Shown piece after piece: positions 44,953 through 55,693 of a stretch of DNA of 64,000 nt (position 1 is the stretch's first letter; every line of letters starts with the position of its first letter). The notes below the pieces were generated by a model. The model saw nothing but the letters and a program-made list of their open reading frames with translations. It was not told where the DNA came from and made no database searches. Origin of the DNA: Lunularia cruciata. Taxonomy: Eukaryota > Streptophyta > Marchantiopsida > Lunulariales > Lunulariaceae. The DNA lies in assembly GCA_948567375.1 (NCBI GenBank), contig OX419756.1, positions 2,671,001 to 2,735,000 of the forward strand, given 5' to 3'. The position numbers and the translations under genes are program-made.

Positions 44953-45971
44953 GCTCCCAGTAGGCGGCTCGAAATCTCCTACTGGGATTCTTTGTTTCCC
45001 TAATCATTCTGTTCCACAAACTCCATCTGGGCAACTTGTCGAGGTCGCCCATTCCTAAGTGGACATTCAGCAATGCGATGTCCAACTTGGCGACAATAAA
45101 AGCAACCTCCATTTTGTCGTAATCTTTCTCTATCTGCTGTGCCAAGTGGTCTTTTTTGGATAACATCAATCTCCATTGGTACTAGTTCTTTCACACGTGG
45201 TACTGGTAGGCTTTGTGTAGGTCGAGGTCGAGACCAAGCTGTCACAACCAAAGAATCAAAATGCTCAGCCAATTGCATGGCTTCTTCTATGTTTTGTGGC
45301 TCCCGCATGGTCACCTCCAATTTGGCTCGTGACTTCAATCCTCACACAAATCGATCCAAAACTTCACCTTCTTGGATATCTGGAATTTGCATGATGATGT
45401 TCTGAACTTGTATGATGTAGCTTCTCACTAAGCCAATCTGCCTCAACTCCGCCAATTTATCTCGTGCAGCTCAGGTGGCATTTATAGTTTGAAATCAGCC
45501 AATTATTGCATCCTTGAATTCTGCCCATGTCAAAATTGGTGTAACAATTTGTCGTTTAGCTCTTTCTTCTCGGAATTGCCACCAAAGTTTTGCCACACCA
45601 TTCAATTGGCTAGAAGCCAAGATAATTTGTTTCCGCTCGTCTTGAAGATTGGTGGTTTCAAAGTAACATTTGCAGTCAAACACAAAACTCTTCACTGTTC
45701 CTGGAAGATTCTTGCCTTCAAACACCTTGGGTTTTAGAAATCAAATTTGATCTTCTCCATCTCGAACTGGCGCTCTATCTATCTGTTCTCGTCGTTGCTG
45801 GTCTTGTTCATCCAACAATCGAGTAAGATGCTCGATTTGTTGTTGCATTGCAAGGATAACATCCAATATTGCCGCCATCGCTACTACTTTATTCCACTAC
45901 TCTCAATTTATCTAATTGATTAACACATAGATACAACACGTCCACCATTCCCCATAAGTTACAACTGGAAG
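44953..45971 (-). pseudogene. E1 gag
   Basis: Gag runs from near 45890 (ATG GCG GCA ATA TTG) to 44953: FEGKNLPGTVKSFVFDC, KQIILASSQLNGVAKLWW, TMREPQNIEEAMQLAEHFDS and the zinc knuckle CFYCRQVGHRIAEC. A TGA at 45741-45743 (minus) is at the same codon as in E2 and E3. Further stops occur. Confidence 0.85.
45967..45971. repeat. Target-site duplication of E3, left (GGAAG)
   Basis: GGAAG at 45967-45971 and 51625-51629 flank E3. Joining the flanks recreates the E1 leader reading AGTTACAACTGGAAGTATCA, as in the uninterrupted leader near 44030. Confidence 0.93.
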
Positions 45972-46396
45972 TGTAACAATATGGATTTTAGCGACGAAGT
46001 TAGTCGGGCTCATGAAGTGGCACATAAGACAAATTAGTCTAGAATATTCCGGAAGTATCTAGGAAGCTTCTTGGGAAGCTTCCCGGTTAACTTAGTTTGC
46101 ACCTTAAGTAAGTAGCTTCTAGAAGGAAGCTTCTAGAAGCTCCAACTAGCTTAGCTTGCACGCCAAGTAGACGGCTTCTAGAAGGAAGCTTCTTGAGAAG
46201 CTTCCTAGTTAACTTGGCTTGCACTCTAAGAAAGCGGCTTGAGGAAGCTTCTTGAGAAGCTTCTCAAGGGCCTTGTATGCTACCTATAAATACCAAAGCC
46301 AAAGCTCATGCTAGGCATTCGGAGTTTTCTTTCATTCAAGTGTTCCAATGTGAGTTTCCATTCTCCTATTTCTCTCCTCGGATTTGGTCTTTTACA
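45972..46396 (+). repeat. E3 5' LTR
   Basis: A 425-bp LTR from TGTAACAATATGG to GGTCTTTTACA (TG...CA). Its last third contains the promoter described separately. Confidence 0.95.
46056..46292 (+). promoter_or_regulatory. Heat-shock-element cluster and TATA box in the E3 LTR
   Basis: At least four clusters of inverted GAA/TTC units precede a TATA box: GGAAGCTTCTTGGGAAGCTTCC (near 46060-46082, written here as GAAGCTTC - TTGG - GAAGCTTC), GAAGCTTCTAGAAGC at 46126-46140, and AAGCTTCTTGAGAAGCTTC near 46187-46205 and 46243-46263. TATAAATA is at 46285-46292. Heat-shock factors bind alternating nGAAn units, and four contiguous units are present in sister LTRs. This layout predicts heat- or stress-induced transcription. 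Confidence 0.75.
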
Positions 46397-46412
46397 TTGG
46401 TATTAGAGCAGG
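46397..46412 (+). other. E3 primer-binding site
   Basis: TTGGTATTAGAGCAGG directly follows the LTR. It differs by one base from TGGTATCAGAGC, the complement of the 3' end of initiator tRNA-Met that primes many plant LTR retrotransposons. E1 and E2 retain the perfect site. Confidence 0.85.
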
Positions 46413-46667
46413 AATGGGATGGATGGAATTTATGGACCACCAAATCCACTTCCACTAAACCATTGGGACTTTCATGTCCAGATATTACCAAAGCATCATT
46501 TCACACAATTCATCACCTCACGCTTTGGGCAGGATTTTCTACATATGATCACCGTGTCAGAGGAACCCTTGATACTTCCAATTGTAACTTATGGAGAACG
46601 GTGGACGTGTTGTATCTATGTGTTAATCATCTAGATAAATTGAGTGTAGTGGAATAGAATAGTAGCG

Positions 46668-47600
46668 ATGGCGGCAATACCGGATGTTATCGTTGCAATG
46701 CAACAACCAATCGAGCATCTTACTCGATTGTTGGATGAACAAGACCAGCAACGACAAGAACAGATAGACACAATGCCAATTCGAGATGGAGAAGATCACA
46801 TTTGATTTCCGAAACCCAAGGTGTTTGAAGGCAAGAATCTTCCAGGCACAGTGGGGAATTTTGTGTTTGATTGCAAACATTGCTTTGAAGCCACCAATCT
46901 TCAAGACGAGCGGAAACAAATTCTCTTGGCTTCTAGCCAATTGGATGGTGTGGCAAAACTTTGGTGGCGATTTCAAGTAGAAAGAGCTGAACGACAAATT
47001 GTTCTACCAATTTTGACATGGGCAGAATTCAAAGATGCAATACTTGGTCAATTTCAAACGATAAATGCCACCCGAGCCGCACGAGATAAATTGGTGGAGT
47101 TGAGGCAGATTGGCTTAGTGAGAAGCTACATCACACAATTTCAGAACATCATCATGCAAATTCCAGATATCCAAGAAGGTGAAGATCTAGATCGATTTGT
47201 GCGAGGATTGAAGTCACGAACCAAATTGGAGGTGACCATGCGGGAGCCACAAAACGTAGAAGAAGCTATGCAATTGGCTGAGCATTTTGATTCCTTGTTT
47301 GCGACAAATTGGTCTTGACCTCGACCTGCACAAAGCTTACCAGTACACTACGCACGAGTGGAAGAACCGGTACCAATGGAGATTGATGCTATCCAACAAA
47401 GACCACTTGGCACAGCAGATAGAGAAAGATTACGACAAAATGGAGGTTGCTTTTATTGTTGCCAAATTGGACATTGCATTGCTGAATGTCCACTTAGGAA
47501 TGGGCGACCTCGACAAGTTGCCCAGATGGAGTTTGTGGAAAAGAATGATCAGGGAAATGAAGAATCCCAGTAGGAGATTTCAAGCCGCCTACTGGGAGCT
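46668..47600 (+). pseudogene. E3 gag
   Basis: Starts with ATG at 46668 (MAAIPDVIVAMQQ). A TGA at 46803-46805 falls before FPKPKVFEGKNLPGTVGNFV, and a second TGA at 47316-47318 falls in SRPRP-equivalent sequence. The retrotransposon gag domain spans 46820-47250. The CCHC knuckle CFYCCQIGHCIAEC is near 47440-47490. Relatives lack the second stop. Confidence 0.85.
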
Positions 47601-47995
47601 TGATTAGTTCCTATGGGATTAAAGGCTCAACCTATGCAAGTTTGCTTCACTTGCAAGGTACAATATCTAATCGGGGTTGTAGGATTTTGGTTGATTCTGG
47701 AAATTTAGAAAATTGCATGTCTATGCAAGTAGCAAAGGAATTGGGTATTTCTATCAAGCCAATGATTGGAAGTAGTTTGATGATGGCGGATGGTAGAAAA
47801 GGTTCTGCATTCCGCACCTTGCATCCTGTTACCTTCAAGATTGGGAAGGAGTATTTGGAGTGTATGAGGTTTGTAGTGGCACCTCTACACTATGATATCA
47901 TTCTGGTCTACCTTGGCTTGAACGTCATAAGGTTCAATTTGATTGGACCCGACGTCAAATTCAAGTACAACACCAAGGTATTAATTTCCGATTAG
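47600..47995 (+). pseudogene. E3 protease
   Basis: GCRILVDSGNLENCMSMQVA shows DSG, followed by RFVVAPLHYDIIL. A deletion/shift near 47905 changes the GLPWVERHK region of relatives, so the C-terminal part is out of frame. Confidence 0.85.
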
Positions 47996-48129
47996 GTTGT
48001 CTGGCACCTCTGAGTAAGACACCTAAGAATAGTCAGTCCCAAGATGGAAAGTTTGTTGAGAAGGTAGCCATAGAGCAAATCTGGAAGGGAGATGAGTCCC
48101 AAGATGGGAAGTTTGCCAAAGAGGCAACC

Positions 48130-49229
48130 ATGGAGCAAGCTTGGAAGAGAGATGAGTCCCTAGAAGGGAAGTTTGTTAATGAAGCAGCCATAGAGCAAGC
48201 TTTGGAGGAAGATAAGTCTATATTCGCGGTGTGGATCAAGCCGATTGCACAAGAACAATCAGAGGAGGGCCAAGTGCCGCATCAAGCAACGGTTGATCGG
48301 ATAGTTCAAGAGTTTGCAAATGTGTTTCTGGATGATCTGCCAAAGGGATTACCCTCTGATCGAGGTATGCCCTTCAAGATCAAGTTATTGCCAGGGAGTA
48401 CTCTAGTGAGTAGACCAATCTATCGGCTCTCACCAACGGAGTTGGAGGAGTTGCAAACAACACTTACAGAGTTGTTGGAGAAGGATTTCATACGACATAG
48501 TACCTCTCCGTGGGGAGCACCGGTACTATTTGTTCCAAAGAAGGATGGAGGACTTTGTTTCTATATTGATTACCGTGGGCTCAATAAGCAAACCGTGAAG
48601 AATGCATATCCCTTGCCTCGGATCGATGACCTGCTTGATCAATTAAGTGGAGCACACTACTTTTCCAAGCTAGATCTTCGTAGCGTCTATTGGCAAATTC
48701 CTATTGAAGGAGAGGACGTGCAAAAGACTGCCTTTCACACAAGGTATAGACATTTTGAGTGGAGAGTTCTACCTTTCGGACTCACTAATGCTCCAGCAGT
48801 CTTCATGGATCAGAGGCATCGGGTGTTGGAGGGACTAATGGATCAGTCCGTGGTAGTGTTCTTAGATGATATCTTAATCTATAGTAGGACAGAGGTAGAA
48901 CACGAAAATCATGTGCGAGAAGTCCTAAGACGACTACGACAATGGAAATTTTACTGCAAGAAGTCAAAGTGTGCTTTTTGGCAGAAGGAGGTTACCTTCT
49001 TGGGTCATAAGATCTCATCAGAGAGGATCAAGATGGAAGAAGAGAAGATCAAGGCCATTACTGATTGGCCTACCCCAAAGGATGCTACCAAAGTACAAGA
49101 ATTCAATGGATTGGCCATTTTTTACCGACGGTTCATCCACTATTATGCTCATGTGGTTGCACCATTGACTGACCTCTTGGGAAAGAACTTGAGCTTCCAA
49201 TGGACCACCAAGCATGAAGAAGCATTCTA
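48130..49229 (+). pseudogene. E3 reverse transcriptase
   Basis: Open for 366 codons to a TAG at 49228-49230. Motifs: [33 protein letters not shown] (catalytic Asp; Gly of SGYW replaced by Val), [14 protein letters not shown] and [15 protein letters not shown]. The upstream linker repeats EQ(A/I)WK(R/G)DES(Q/L)(D/E)GKF three times near 48040-48180. Confidence 0.92.
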
Positions 49230-49230
49230 G

Positions 49231-50000
49231 AAGTTAAAGCATATGGTGTCTTCAAGACCCATTCTTCAACCATATGATCCTCAACTACCTTGTGTGGTTG
49301 ATTTTGATGCTTCTAACTTTGCAATTGGAGCTGTGTTGCAACAAGAATTTCCAGATGGACTACATCTTATTGCCTTGTCTCACCGACTAAATACAGTTGA
49401 AAGAAATTACTCTGCTCAAGATCGGGAACAACTTGCAATGATATATGCCACCAAGGAGGTATGGAGGCATTATCTCTTGGGGAAACAAGTGATCATGTGA
49501 ACTAATCACAAGCCATTGTTGCAGAGCTTACACCTAGAGCACATGAAGAGTTGACATCATCGATGGGAAGAGCAACTCCAATTGTTCGACATCAAACTTG
49601 AGTACAAACCAGGTCGGTTCCATGTCATCCCTGATGCTCTATCACGACGACCTGATTTGAAGTCTCTTCTTCTCATTGCGGCAGCAATTACGACGGTGTC
49701 AATTGATCCCAAGATTCATAACGAGTTTCGGTTAGCTCTACAGCAAGATCCCTTCTTCCAAATGGTACATGGTCGACTAACAACAAGTGACAAGGAGTAC
49801 AACACCTTCTCCTTCAAGGAAGGCCTTCTATTCCATGCGGACCGGATCTATGTTCCAGCCAAAGGTGATCTTCAACTTGTGCGCCTTCAAGAAGCCCATG
49901 ATTTACCCATCGCTGGTCACATGGGTGTAGACAAGACCTTGGGTACCCTCCAACGTCAATGGTGGTGGCCCAACATGACACGGGATGTTCAAGAATTTGT
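49231..50000 (+). pseudogene. E3 RNase H and integrase zinc domain
   Basis: VVDFDASNFAIGAVLQQ (RNase H) at 49300 and GRFHVIPDALSRRPDL at 49615. Stops at 49228 (TAG), 49498 (TGA) and 49551 (TGA). The zinc domain has HDLPIAGHMGVDKT then SCESYQRN: the second Cys of CxxC is Tyr, unlike E2. Confidence 0.85.
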
Positions 50001-51144
50001 CCAATCGTGTGAGAGCTACCAACGTAACAAGGCCAGCAACCAGAAGCCGGGTGGACTCCTTCAACCGCTTGCCGTCCCATCAGCTCGTTGGGAGCATGTG
50101 AGCTTGGATCTCATCACATCCTTGCCAAGGACAAAACAAGGACACATCGCAATCATGGTGTTTGTGGATAAGCTTAGTAAGCAAATCCACTTGGCACCAA
50201 CCTGTGATACCGTGGATGCTCCAACCCTAGCACAAATCTACTTTGACAATGTCTTCAAGCATCATGGGATGCCATGTGTACTCATCTCTGACCGTGATCC
50301 TCGATTTATCGAGAAGTTTTGGCAAGCACTCCTCCAGATACTCGGCACCAAGCTTGCTTTGTCCACGGCCTATCATCCTCAAACTGATGGACAAACCGAA
50401 TGCGCAAATCGTACATTGGACGATATGTTGCGGACCTTTGTCAATGTCCACCATACCAATTGGGACGAATGTCTTGCAGCTGCAAAATTTGCCTACAACA
50501 ATTCCAAACAGGCAAGCACCGGATTTTCTCCCTTCTTTCTCAATTTTGGCCAAGATCCGCTTGTTCCAAATTCTCTTCTTGCTCCCCCTCCATCTCAAGT
50601 TCCTCATACTTCCACATTCTTGACCATTATATCCCAATTGCTCCAACAAGCCAAGTCTCACCTCCTTGTTGCTCAGAATCACCAAAAAAAATATGCGGAC
50701 CACCATCGTCATGATCTCACCTTTGAAGTTGGTGATAAAGTCATGCTATCCTCCAGTAACCTCCCTCTCCCACTTGATCCCCAAGTTCGTAAACTTGCCC
50801 CTAACTGGATAGGACCCTTTGATATCACCCAAATTGTCTCTCCTATTGCTTATCGACTTGCCTTACCTTGTCACATGCGTATCCATCTTGTCTTTCATGT
50901 TTCCAAGTTGAAACCCTTTGTTCCTAACCCCTCTTCCTTTTCCTCTCGAGTCCAACCTCCTCCTCTTCCTGTCCCTATCAATGATCATGAGGAGTACAAA
51001 GTTGATCGTATCCTTGCGCGTCGCCATATCCAACAAGGCCGGCACCAACATACGGAGTACAAGGTCCTTTGGAAAGGGTATCCCCTTCATGATGCCACCT
51101 GGGAACCTCTTTCTCACCTCCAAAATGCACAGACGGCCATCTAG
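50001..51144 (+). pseudogene. E3 integrase core and chromodomain
   Basis: A single open frame from 49582 continues here: SLDLITSLPRTKQGH (first Asp), LISDRDPRF (second Asp), AYHPQTDGQTECANRTLDD (Glu), then DKVMLSSSNLPL, KLAPNWIGPFDITQIV, and the chromodomain YKVDRILARRHIQQG ... YKVLWKGYPLHDATWEPLSH. TAG at 51142-51144 precedes EFEASLA. The catalytic residues are all present. Confidence 0.92.
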
Positions 51145-51198
51145 GAATTCGAAGCTTCATTGGCGACGATGACATCACCAACTAGCGGTAGGGGAATA

Positions 51199-51624
51199 TG
51201 TAACAATATGGAGTTTAGCTACGAAGTTAGTCGGGCTCATGAAGTGGCACATAAGACAAATTAGTCTAGAATATTCTGGAAGTATCTAGGAAGCTTCTTG
51301 GGAAGCTTCCCGGTTAGCTTAGCTTGCACCTTAAGTAAGTAGCTTCTAAAAGGAAGCTTTTAGAAGCTTCCAACTAGCTTAGCTTGCACGCCAAGTAGGC
51401 GGCTTCTAGAAGGAAGCTTCTTGAGAAGCTTCCTAGTTAACTTGGCTTGCACTCTAAGAAAGCGGCTTGAGGAAGCTTCTTGAGAAGCTTCTCAAGGGCC
51501 TTGTATGCTACCTATAAATACCAAAGCCAAAGCTCATGCTAGGCAATCGGAGTTTTCTCTCATTCAAGTGTCCCAATGTGAGTTTTCATTCTCCTATTTC
51601 TCTCCTCGGATTCGGTCTTTTACA
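51199..51624 (+). repeat. E3 3' LTR
   Basis: A 426-bp partner of 45972-46396, ending GGTCTTTTACA just before GGAAG. Confidence 0.95.
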
Positions 51625-51807
51625 GGAAGTATCAAGGGTTCTTCTGACACGGTGATCATATGTAGAAAATCCTGCCCAAAGCGCGAGGTGATGAATTGTG
51701 TGAAATGATGCTTTGGTAGTATCTGGACATGAAAGTCCCAATGGTTTGGCGGAAGTGGATTTGGTGGTCCATAAATTCCATCCATCCCATTCCTGCTCTG
51801 ATACCAA

Positions 51808-52229
51808 TGTAAAAGATCAAAACTGAGGAGAGAAATAAGAGAATGGAAACTCACATTGGGACACTTGAATGAGAGAAAACTCCAAATGCCTAGCATGAGC
51901 TTTCACTTTGGTATTTATAGGTAACATACAAGACCCTTGAAGTTTCTCAAGAAGCTTCCTTGAGCCGCTTTCTTGGAGTGCAAGTCAAGTTAACCAGGAA
52001 GCTTCTCAAGAAGCTTCCTTTTAGAAGCCGTCTACTTGGAGTGCAAGCTAAGCTAGTTAGAAGCTTCTAGAAGCTTCCTTCTAGAAGCTACCTGCTTAGG
52101 GTGCAAGTTAACTAGTTGGGAAGCTTCTCAAAAGCTTCGTAGATGCTTCTAGAATATTCTAGGCTATTTTGTCTTATTATCTACTTCGTAAGCCCGACTA
52201 ACGTTGTTGCTAAACTCCATATTGTTACA
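51808..52229 (-). repeat. E1 5' LTR
   Basis: From TGTAAAAGATC to CCATATTGTTACA. Primer-binding site (minus TTGGTATCAGAGCAGG) is directly left. A perfect GAAGCTTCTAGAAGCTTC array is at 52060-52077. GTTTG follows at 52230-52234. Confidence 0.92.
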
Positions 52230-52234
52230 GTTTG

Positions 52235-52975
52235 CCCATCAATTTGAGGACAATAGGTCATGGACAAAGCAAGCTTGGTGCCAAGTAGCTTGAAGAGTGC
52301 TTGCCAAAATTTACAAGTGAATCAAAGATCACAATTGGAGATGAGTAAACAAGGTATCCCATGATGCTTGAAGACATTTTCAAAGTAGATCTAGACCAAT
52401 GTTGGAGCATCCACTATATCAAAGGTTGATGCCGAATAGATTTACTTATTAGGCTTATCAACAAACACCACAATTGTTGTATGACCTTGCTTTGTCTTTG
52501 GCAAAGATGTGATTAGATCTAAGTTCATATGTTCCCATGAAGTAGATGGGATGGGAAGTAGTTGAAGGAATCCACTTGGCTTTTGGATATTGGCCTTGTT
52601 GCATTGGTAATTCTCACAAGAATAGACAAACTCTTGAATCTCTTGTGCCATGTTGGGCCACCACCATTGGTGTTCTAGGGTACCCAATGTCTTGTCCACA
52701 CCTATGTGACCAATGATTGGTAAGTTATGGGCTTCTTGAAGGCACATAAGTTGTAGATCCCTCTTGGTTGGAACCAAGGTTTGGTTCTCACAAAATAGAA
52801 GGTCTTCTTGAAGGAGAATATGTTATATTATTTGTCATGTACTACAAGTCAATTTTGTACTATTTGAAAGAAGGGATCTTGTTGTAAAGTGATCCTAAAC
52901 ACAATTTGGACTTTTCAATCAATTGATATTTTTATTATTACCACGATGATGAGAGGTGCAAAAGAGTCTTCAAAT
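52235..52975 (-). mobile_element. E0: old Gypsy element, continuation
   Basis: Minus-strand integrase: MNLDLITSLPKTKQGHTTIV, GHIGVDKTLGTLEHQWWWPN, FVYSCENYQCNKANIQKPS. It continues the frame interrupted at 21425. It stops near 52975, beyond which no Gypsy sequence is seen, so the 5' two thirds of E0 are missing. Confidence 0.8.
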
Positions 52976-53275
52976 TAGGTCATTGGAGCCATATGATTGG
53001 ACAATGTGATAAAGGTCCTCTATAGAATTATCTGATAAATGAGGGAGAAAGCACTCTGCATGGTGTGCATTTCTCCCATACTTCCTCATCCATGAAGACC
53101 CATGTTCTTGTATTTCACAAAATTTATCACTCCACAAATACCTAATGAACTTGATGTGATCAATCAACAACAAACTATACCATTGTTGCAGTGAAAATCT
53201 AGAAAAATTGAAGTCCACTGGTCCTCTACTCTTTACAAGAGTGAGGATTGCCGCTCTAAACACCCTAGGCATCAA
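52970..53275 (-). other. Unrecognised open frame, 101 codons
   Basis: Minus-strand peptide of mixed composition (HIKFIRYLWSDKFCEIQEHG) between the E0 remnant and the non-LTR fragment. No domain is recognised. It could be part of a degraded host gene or transposon, or chance. Confidence 0.25.
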
Positions 53276-53334
53276 AGTCGTGAGTCTTATCTACACATGT
53301 ATAACTTGCATGCCACTTATCTATCACATGGGCG

Positions 53335-53790
53335 GTGAGCAGAGTGGGAGCAAGCAAGGTCTACAAGTATAAGGGTATGCAGCGGGGTCACATCTTTGTT
53401 CCTCTAGCCTTGAACTTATATGGGACAATGGATGCGGCACTTGACACCTTTGTCATGGAGTGTGTGAGGGCACATCATTTGAGACATCTAGAAGTATCAT
53501 TATCACTCTTGTATTTTACCATATATACCGGCCGGTGCGTCCATTGCTCTACTTAGAGCACTGGCTGGTACAATCCATAGAAAAACAATCACACTAGATG
53601 ATGCTTCTTCGTATGCTCCCGTTATTTGTAGACCATACTACTTGCATAACTTATATAACTTAGATATCTTTGGTCACACTGGGCATGTTCTCCTAAGGTT
53701 ACTATTGGGACTTAGCCCCATTTTACACCGTTGTCTTTTCCTTGGTCGGCTTGATGGGTTTTCCCATCCCTCTTGCTTTCACACTAAGTC
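53335..53790 (+). mobile_element. 3' fragment of the R2-like non-LTR element
   Basis: KVYKYKGMQRGHIFVPLALN and the following codons match residues about 716-759 of the element at 510-2789, followed by its 3' tail (CCATTGCTCTAC ... GGCTTGATGGG). It is 5'-truncated, as is common for non-LTR retrotransposons, and abuts the start of duplication unit 2. Confidence 0.85.
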
Positions 53791-53910
53791 TTGTTTTCTC
53801 ACATTTATCACCTGTATAACTTAGACTAGGTTTCCAGAATCAGACTCTTCGCAAACCTACGGAGTAGTAGCAATAGTGTCCAGCTAGCGGCCTACCGTTT
53901 TCCTTATCAT

Positions 53911-54115
53911 CAAAGATTCCTGTTCAACGTAGTTAGAGCTCCAGCCACATAGTACTCTCTTCTTGCAACTGGATATTCAATCCTTGTTATTTGTCTTCCA
54001 ACGTGGCCTATCCAAAATTCCTTTTCAACGCGGTTAGAGATACGGTAAGGGAACGCCGTATTCTCTTCTTGCAATTTAATATCCAGTCCCTTGCATTTGT
54101 CTTCTAAAGTGGTCT
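53911..54115 (+). repeat. Two-copy tandem repeat in the 5' flank of gene copy 2
   Basis: Counterpart of 8661-8867, with units at about 53911-54007 and 54013-54115. Confidence 0.7.
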
Positions 54116-54479
54116 TGTATTGATGGGTCAATCCTGTCCATGATGGATGATATCAATTATGATAAATGCAAACTATCCGTACTTGCGGAAAAGGAAAAGC
54201 ATGAAATTTATAGATAGTCATCCAAATTTCATCAAAAGAGGACTAGTGATTCTTGAACGATCTTTTTCTTTTACATGTAACAATCAATTCAAGGATTTAT
54301 CTTATTCTAGGCAATATAACTTATTGGTGAAATTTTGGTTCATTGGCTGGTCTGTTTGCTTCACCAAATACTTACTGGTGTTTTCCTAGCTATCCATTAT
54401 GCACCTTATGTGGATTTAACTTTCTTAAGCGTAGAACACATCGGATTTAACTTTCTTAAGCGTAGAACACGTCATAAGA

Positions 54480-55453
54480 GATGTGTAAGGAGGTCAGCTA
54501 TTTCGGATATGCATCCTACTGGAGTCAACGGCTTTTAATTGTGGTTGATCCTCGTGCAATTTTGAACAAATTCACAAGGCGGACAAGGACCGACTTAGAT
54601 GCCCCCGGGCTTCAGCGAATGTGTAAAGGCTGAATATATCGTTCGTGAGGCAAAAGTTTCTGTTTTTCTTGCTAGTCCTTTCATTCATTTATCAATCAAA
54701 TTTGTGAGTATTATATTTGTGATAGTACTATTTGTTGAGCCTCTATGGAATATCCCTTCCGAGACATACATTCGGTATACCAGGAATATATTGAGTATTA
54801 TGAATATGAAAATAAATATACAGAAATATATATAATTTCGTAAAAGCAAATATAATTTGTAAAATGTGAAATATAAATATGAAAAAATATTTTATCATGT
54901 ATAAAATTTTAAGTCTAATTATATAGAAATTTAATTAATTTTCATATTTTTAGAATAAACTGATATATAATGCTATATATTGTATTCATTTATATCTCGT
55001 ATGTCCAGGAATAAACAATTCATTTTTAAACTTTTTATCATTTAGTGTCAGTTCAGTTCTACAGATTGTGCAAGATCAATTTCCAGTAATTAGGCTCTGA
55101 AGAATCTTTCCACTCGCCAGAATACTTACCCGAAGAACATAATAGCGTGCGTTTAATTATGCAGTGTTTGGAAATGGATTATGTATGTGGTAAGATGACA
55201 TAAAAAGTTTCCATTTCAACCGAAGAAACCATAGACTGTGTTATGTCTAACTCAATATAAAAATCTCACTGGTGTTTTTATTAATATATCTAAAAATTAT
55301 TCATTAATCATATTATTTGTATATTTTCACTAGGTTTATAACTGCTAATCTACAAGGTAAAGAAAAGTACTTCACGAGTGCTGGGAAACCTCTGGTCGCG
55401 AAAATCTAACAAGATGGTGGGGGACTAAAGTACCTCTATTAGTTATCCGACAG
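54480..55453. other. 5' flank of gene copy 2, no gene
   Basis: AT-rich and collinear with 9190-10190. No promoter element can be assigned with confidence. Confidence 0.4.
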
Positions 55454-55693
55454 ATGGCAGAAGCAAGTTCACACGTTCACAAAGTTGTAGGTGCAGGTGT
55501 TGACTCGCGGGGTGTCATCGCAACACTCAGAGCGGAAGACAATCTGGCCCCATTCGGAAGGCGAGGAGGAGCAGTTTCCGTCTCGACCGCAAGTAGCATA
55601 AGTCGCAAACTGTATGACACCGCTCGTCCGAGGGATTCTGACCAAGCAAGATATCCTAGTAGCGTTCTTGTTCCATCAAGCTACTCTGTCTGA
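55454..55693 (+). CDS. Candidate first exon or short upstream reading frame (copy 2)
   Basis: A 79-codon ATG frame (MAEASSHVHKVVGAGVDSRG ...) ends at TGA 55691-55693, 773 bp before the hydrolase exon. It is Ser/Arg-rich without a domain. It may be exon 1, with a donor somewhere before the TGA, or an upstream open frame in the 5' leader. In copy 1 the ATG and frame are lost, which weakens the case that it is essential. Confidence 0.4.
   Translation: MAEASSHVHKVVGAGVDSRGVIATLRAEDNLAPFGRRGGAVSVSTASSISRKLYDTARPRDSDQARYPSSVLVPSSYSV

Larger units (their letters stand above)
45972..51624 (+). mobile_element. E3: full-length Ty3/Gypsy chromovirus, plus strand
   Basis: A complete 5653-bp element with LTRs 45972-46396 and 51199-51624, TSD GGAAG, primer-binding site after the first LTR, polypurine tract GGTAGGGGAATA before the second, and gag, protease, RT, RNase H, integrase and chromodomain in order. 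The LTRs differ at a few percent of positions, so insertion is not very recent. It is the least rearranged copy in the window and a good reference for the family. At least five in-frame stops make it inactive. Confidence 0.95.
21426..52229 (-). mobile_element. E1: Ty3/Gypsy chromovirus, split by E2 and E3
   Basis: LTRs at 21426-21848 and 51808-52229 in the same orientation, bounded by GTTTG duplications. The internal parts are 21849-25144 (pol), 44641-45971 (protease, gag) and 51630-51807 (leader and primer-binding site). The primer-binding site, read on the minus strand next to the right LTR, is TTGGTATCAGAGC, matching initiator tRNA-Met. The polypurine tract lies just inside the left LTR. 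Removing E2 (25145-44640) and E3 (45972-51624) restores a standard Gypsy order of about 5.6 kb. Confidence 0.9.
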
